Source: Gammaproteobacteria bacterium (lineage in GTDB: Bacteria; Pseudomonadota; Gammaproteobacteria; Pseudomonadales; Oleiphilaceae). From it: a stretch of 8,764 nt of DNA. The notes beneath the pieces are model-generated. The model was not told where the DNA came from. It saw only the letters and a list, made by a program, of their open reading frames with translations, and searched no databases. The position numbers were made by a program, and so were the translations under genes. The stretch spans positions 1 to 8,764 of the forward strand of contig JAJUGC010000072.1 of the NCBI GenBank assembly GCA_029268325.1, given 5' to 3'. Within the stretch, counting starts at the first letter, position 1, and each line of letters opens with the position of its first letter. Of the stretch, positions 6,558-8,764 are shown piece by piece.

Positions 6558-7931
6558 CTATTGCTGGGGTGCTGCCGGACGGTTGTTGTAGCGACGCTTG
6601 CGGGGGCGGCGCTTGCGCTTGGGGCCCTCGGCGTCATGACGGGAGTTTTGAGCCATATGCTCCCGATCCGGAGCGGAGGCATCCTGGAACTCGGTCCACC
6701 ATTGACCCAGGCCGTCCATATCTTCACCGGCCTGCTCCCGCAGGAGCAGGAAGTCGTAACCGGCCCGGAAGCGGGGGTGCTCCAATAACTGTTCGGCCCG
6801 CTTGCCGCCACGGCGTCGTAGCCGTAGCTGCATTTCCCAGATCTCTTTCATGGGAATGCTGAAACGCTTGGGCAGGGCAGTGCTTCGCACCTGTTCGCTG
6901 ATAATTTCCTGGGCAGCCTGGTGCAGGGCAGGCATGGGCGGGAGCCCATCTTCCTCCAGCTTGCGCTGGCGCTGCTGCATTGGCGGCCACAACAGGGCAG
7001 CATAGAGGAAGGCAGGTGTTACCGGCTTGCCTTCCTCTATGCGCAGGTCCGTGTTGCTCAGGGCCTGGCGAATCAGTTCCAGGGCATAGGGTTGGTTGCT
7101 GGCCAGTGCCCGTTCGGTGGACGGGAACAGCTGCTTGAACAGGCCGAATTCCCGTAGGGCTTCAAAATTGTCCAGCGCCTTGCCGGACAGGAACAGCTTC
7201 AACACCTCTTCGAACAGGCGGGCGGGGGGAATATCCCGCAGCAAGGGGGCCAAGGCCGGAATCGGCGCAGCCGTATCCGCGGCGATTTCGAAATTGAGCT
7301 TGGTGGCAAAACGGATGGCCCGCAGCATTCGTACCGGGTCTTCCCGATAGCGGGTTTCCGGGTCGCCAATCAGGCGGATGCGGCGCAGGCGCAGATCTTC
7401 CAGGCCGCCGGCATAGTCGTGGATCGAGAAATCCTGGACCCCGTAGTACAAGGCATTAATGGTGAAGTCCCGCCGCAGGGCATCCTCTTCTTTGGTGCCG
7501 TAGACGTTGTCGCGCAGAATCAGTCCCTTGTCGGACTTGAGGACATCGGCCTCTTCATCGTCATCTTCCCCGTGGCCGCGGCGGAAGGTGGCCACTTCGA
7601 TGATGTCCCGTCCAAACCGAACGTGGGCGAGGCGGAAGCGGCGGCCAATCAGGCGCGCGTTCTGAAACAGGTCACGAACCTGTTCCGGATGGGCGCTGGT
7701 GGCGATATCGAAGTCTTTGGGTGACACTCCCAACAGCAGGTCACGCACACCTCCGCCGACCAGATAGGCTTCAAACCCGGCGCTGTTTAGACGGTACAGA
7801 ACTTTAAGCGCGTTGGGGTTGATGGATTTGCGTGAGATATTGTGCTGGTCACGGGGAATGACCTTGAGAGCAAACTCAGGGGTCTTTTTCTCGCGTTTAG
7901 GAGCAATCAGCCCGATAAGGCGTTTAATCAT
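6558..7931 (-). CDS. pcnB: Poly(A) polymerase I PcnB
   Basis: PcnB adds 3' poly(A) tails to RNAs and so marks them for degradation. The 457 residues are close to the E. coli enzyme. It belongs to the class II nucleotidyltransferases: YLVGGGVRDLLLG (56-68), the catalytic pair D73 and D75 in PKDFDIAT, RRDFTINALYY (153-163) with D155, the EDPVRMLRAIRFA neck segment (197-209), and ARLFEEVLKLFLSG (237-250). The long body after the neck, PRFRAGYDFLLLRE (386-399) and the highly basic tail (437-451, KRKRRPRKRR) favour poly(A) polymerase over CCA-adding enzyme. The ATG at 7931 has no evident Shine-Dalgarno site; poor initiation is also known for E. coli pcnB. It is first of a pcnB-folK-panB-panC run and lies directly downstream of the CrcZ-like RNA, as in Pseudomonas. 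Confidence 0.97.
   Translation of the reverse strand: MIKRLIGLIAPKREKKTPEFALKVIPRDQHNISRKSINPNALKVLYRLNSAGFEAYLVGGGVRDLLLGVSPKDFDIATSAHPEQVRDLFQNARLIGRRFRLAHVRFGRDIIEVATFRRGHGEDDDEEADVLKSDKGLILRDNVYGTKEEDALRRDFTINALYYGVQDFSIHDYAGGLEDLRLRRIRLIGDPETRYREDPVRMLRAIRFATKLNFEIAADTAAPIPALAPLLRDIPPARLFEEVLKLFLSGKALDNFEALREFGLFKQLFPSTERALASNQPYALELIRQALSNTDLRIEEGKPVTPAFLYAALLWPPMQQRQRKLEEDGLPPMPALHQAAQEIISEQVRSTALPKRFSIPMKEIWEMQLRLRRRGGKRAEQLLEHPRFRAGYDFLLLREQAGEDMDGLGQWWTEFQDASAPDREHMAQNSRHDAEGPKRKRRPRKRRYNNRPAAPQQ
7000..7042. repeat. Perfect 15-bp inverted repeat inside pcnB
   Basis: GCATAGAGGAAGGCA (7000-7014) and TGCCTTCCTCTATGC (7028-7042) are exact reverse complements around a 13-base loop. In the pcnB message this gives a long stable hairpin covering codons for roughly residues 297-311 (RIEEGKPVTPAFLYA). 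The protein here reads normally for the family, so the repeat is not an insertion. Its purpose is unknown. Confidence 0.85.
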
Positions 7932-8071
7932 GTTTGAGGGCTACGAAGTTTTTGAATGTCGGGTGCATGTAAAAAGTATGCAAATATGCACGAAGTGTAA
8001 TGGTTCGAGGCGGATTTGGCGAGATCGGAAACAGAATAAAAGGAAACTGCTGGTGCTTTGGGGGGATCTGG
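7932..8071 (-). other. Upstream region of pcnB
   Basis: This 140-base leader lies between the hairpins at the end of the CrcZ-like RNA and the pcnB start. A GTGCAT...ATGCAC inverted repeat (7963-7968 and 7986-7991) and a nested TGCA-AATA-TGCA (7979-7990) lie in an AT-rich patch where a promoter or operator could be, but I see no good -35/-10 pair. pcnB may be fed by its own weak promoter, by read-through from the RNA upstream, or by both. A 79-codon minus-strand frame (7928-8167) spans the hairpins and has no family character; I do not call it a gene. Confidence 0.35.
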
Positions 8072-8114
8072 AACTCTAGGGAGAGTTAGCGGGGAAAGCG
8101 AATCGCTTTCCCCG
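8072..8114 (-). terminator. Tandem hairpins at the 3' end of the CrcZ-like RNA
   Basis: GGGGAAAGCG (8091-8100) and CGCTTTCCCC (8104-8113) pair perfectly around a 3-base loop, with a further C-G pair (8090-8114). Next on the minus strand is a second perfect stem, 8082-8087 with 8072-8077 (6 pairs, 4-base loop). The pair sits where the CrcZ terminator is expected, before pcnB. Neither stem is followed by a T tract on the minus strand, so intrinsic termination would be inefficient. Rho-dependent ending, 3' trimming up to the stem, or partial read-through into pcnB are the alternatives. Confidence 0.6.
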
Positions 8115-8446
8115 GCTGAGAAGAGTAGACGTAGCGTTTTTCTTGTTTTTGCGTCCCTGTCCATCAATTAAGAGGACCTGAATGAATGAGCAAACAGAAC
8201 GCCTTGAATATGCGGAGTGGCAAAGGGATGAAGTGGTTTTTATGGTTTCGACCGACGCTGCTGAAGCAGTTCTTTTCGGGCGATTCCAACAACTTCTCCA
8301 GTGGATACCACTAAAAAGCCAAACATTCAAAACACTCAGTTTGCAACCCTGGTCTTATTGTTGTTGTCGGGTTTTCTTGTAATGTTGTTATTGTTTGTTC
8401 GCCTTCTTGTTTTTGTTCGTGGCGTCTTTTTTTATTCTTGTTTTGC
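8088..8446 (-). ncRNA. crcZ: CrcZ-like small RNA (Hfq/Crc decoy)
   Basis: CrcZ of Pseudomonas is an RNA of about 400 nt between cbrB and pcnB. It titrates Hfq (with Crc) through A-rich CA motifs and so lifts carbon catabolite repression. Here the minus strand between a sigma-54 promoter and a strong hairpin, directly upstream of pcnB, gives a predicted RNA of about 360 nt starting GCAAAACAAG. It contains five clusters matching AANAANAA: 8444-8427 (AACAAGAA, AAGAATAA, AATAAAAA), 8418-8403 (AACAAAAA, AACAAGAA), 8399-8383 (AACAATAA, AATAACAA), 8366-8354 (AACAACAA, AACAATAA) and 8150-8137 (AAAAACAA, AACAAGAA, AAGAAAAA). Small hairpins at 8312-8300 and 8269-8258 separate the fourth and fifth clusters. 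No minus-strand ORF of note covers it. Location, promoter class, length and motif content all agree. That it binds Hfq is inferred. Confidence 0.82.
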
Positions 8447-8458
8447 ACCAGTATAAAA

Positions 8459-8473
8459 GCATTACCTGTGCCA
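8459..8473 (-). promoter_or_regulatory. Sigma-54 (RpoN) promoter of the CrcZ-like RNA
   Basis: Read on the minus strand: TGGCAC (8473-8468), AGGTA, ATGC (8462-8459). The invariant GG (8472-8471) and GC (8460-8459) are separated by exactly ten bases, as sigma-54 requires, and only one base of the -12 element (A for T) departs from TGGCAC-N5-TTGC. Transcription should start near 8446-8448, just before the first A-rich cluster. The AT-rich stretch upstream (8475-8520) lies between promoter and enhancer, where a bending protein such as IHF would act, though I find no good IHF match. Confidence 0.82.
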
Positions 8474-8510
8474 GGTTTTCAAAATGCAATAAAAACAATG
8501 ACTTAGATCA

Positions 8511-8726
8511 ATGGCAAAAAATCGTACGTACAACTACCTAGGAGAAGTGTTACCGCCGACCACCCCTGGCACCCGGAAAGTGTTACCTTGGGGAACATGT
8601 GCCATTTCGGTAACACTGGTTGCGTTGTTACTCGCGGAAACAGGATTGGCCTGCTACCTTTTCGGACAACGGGGCATCGGTGAGCCGGATGCCCGTCTGC
8701 TAATGACCCTTCAGATTAAGAGCTAA
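8511..8726 (+). CDS. Possible small membrane protein, unsupported
   Basis: This is a 71-codon frame with no family I recognise. Residues about 27-50 (WGTCAISVTLVALLLAETGLACYLF) could form one membrane helix between a polar N-terminus and a short polar tail. Against it: no Shine-Dalgarno site precedes ATG 8511, the in-frame GTG at 8547 is only two bases after an AGGAG, and the frame runs over the enhancer repeats of the CrcZ-like RNA. For it: it ends 21 bases before another possible start in the same direction. It could be a real leader peptide-like gene or only the enhancer read as protein. Confidence 0.25.
   Translation: MAKNRTYNYLGEVLPPTTPGTRKVLPWGTCAISVTLVALLLAETGLACYLFGQRGIGEPDARLLMTLQIKS
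8546..8642. promoter_or_regulatory. NtrC/CbrB-type enhancer: two dyads plus two half-sites
   Basis: TGTTAC-N5-GGAACA (8581-8597) and TGTTAC-N5-GAAACA (8626-8642) are 17-bp dyads, each five of six symmetric, with the geometry of NtrC-family sites. Two further half-sites are TGTTAC at 8548-8553 and GTAACA at 8610-8615; AGTGTTACC occurs exactly three times (8546, 8579, inverted at 8609). The dyad centres are about 143 and 188 bases upstream of the predicted start of the RNA, a normal distance for sigma-54 enhancers. In Pseudomonas, CbrB binds a related NtrC-like palindrome upstream of crcZ. Binding by CbrB here is inferred. Confidence 0.65.
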
Positions 8727-8747
8727 TTCAGGGGAGTAGTGAGAGAG

Positions 8748-8764
8748 ATGGAGTCGCAGTATAA
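8748..8764 (+). CDS. Start of a possible gene running off the right edge
   Basis: ATG 8748 follows a purine-rich stretch (AGGGGAG at 8730-8736, then GAGAGAG) and opens MESQY before the window ends. Five codons are too few to name a product. If real, this gene is divergent from the CrcZ-like RNA and could share its enhancer. In Pseudomonas the neighbour on this side is cbrB, which would read on the opposite strand; the minus strand shows stops in all three frames by about 8702 and no CbrB-like C-terminus. Confidence 0.3.

Noticed and set aside
6558..7931. CCA-adding enzyme (cca) instead of poly(A) polymerase
   Set aside because: Length, the long C-terminal body, the basic tail and the folK-panB-panC neighbourhood all match PcnB; no HD domain follows the neck.
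7928..8167. A 79-codon minus-strand frame ahead of pcnB
   Set aside because: It runs through the perfect hairpin at 8091-8113 and the last A-rich cluster, has no family character, and overlaps the pcnB start.
8182..8382. A 66-codon + strand frame with a good Shine-Dalgarno (AGAGGA 8171-8176), and an overlapping 42-codon frame from ATG 8186
   Set aside because: Neither has family character; the first ends in a low-complexity Cys-rich tail that comes from the complement of the A-rich motifs. Both are antisense to the CrcZ-like RNA, which explains the sequence better.
8301..8456. + strand frame from GTG 8301 giving a very hydrophobic Leu/Val/Phe-rich peptide that looks like a membrane helix
   Set aside because: The hydrophobicity is what T-rich DNA gives in this frame (TTN codons opposite AAN repeats). 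No ribosome-binding site precedes the GTG.
8566..8581. TGGCAC at 8567-8572 on + as a second sigma-54 promoter for the right-edge gene
   Set aside because: The position of the -12 GC reads GT with no TTG before it, so the second element is missing.

Overview
The window comes from a GC-rich gammaproteobacterium, most likely a non-Pseudomonas member of the Pseudomonadales/Marinobacter/Hahella-type marine lineages. This rests on protein motifs, on the E. coli/Pseudomonas-like order tsaD - plsY - folB, and on the pcnB-folK-panB-panC block seen in Pseudomonas. The species cannot be fixed from sequence alone. Coding sequence fills almost everything up to about 7930.

Layout. Positions 1-527 (+) hold the last 174 codons of tsaD (tRNA t6A synthesis). 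Next is plsY (-, glycerol-3-phosphate acyltransferase). A 300-base spacer separates it from the divergent pair folB-folK (+, folate synthesis), which overlap by one base. The + block meets the - block at about 2370-2494, where a good hairpin lies. The - block, in transcription order, is pcnB (poly(A) polymerase), folK (second copy), panB, panC (pantothenate synthesis, one-base overlap with panB) and pgi (glucose-6-phosphate isomerase). The two folK genes differ. The copy after pcnB keeps all the catalytic residues of HPPK, while the copy after folB has lost three substrate-contacting side chains.

The most interesting part is 8070-8650, upstream of pcnB. It has no convincing gene, but the minus strand reads as a complete Pseudomonas CrcZ-type regulatory RNA unit. 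Two NtrC-like dyads (TGTTAC-N5-GNAACA) sit about 140-190 bases upstream. A correctly spaced sigma-54 promoter (TGGCAC-N5-ATGC, GG-N10-GC) follows. Next comes an RNA of about 360 nt that starts GCAAAACAAG and carries five A-rich clusters matching the AANAANAA Hfq/Crc-binding motif, ending at a 10-bp hairpin ahead of pcnB. In Pseudomonas, CrcZ lies at this place (cbrB - crcZ - pcnB), is activated by CbrB with sigma-54, and relieves carbon catabolite repression by titrating Hfq/Crc. No cbrB is visible in this window. The only candidates beyond the promoter are a weak + strand small ORF and the first codons of a possible + strand gene at the right edge.

The coding calls are secure. The RNA call is inference from motifs, spacing and synteny, but the separate signals agree.
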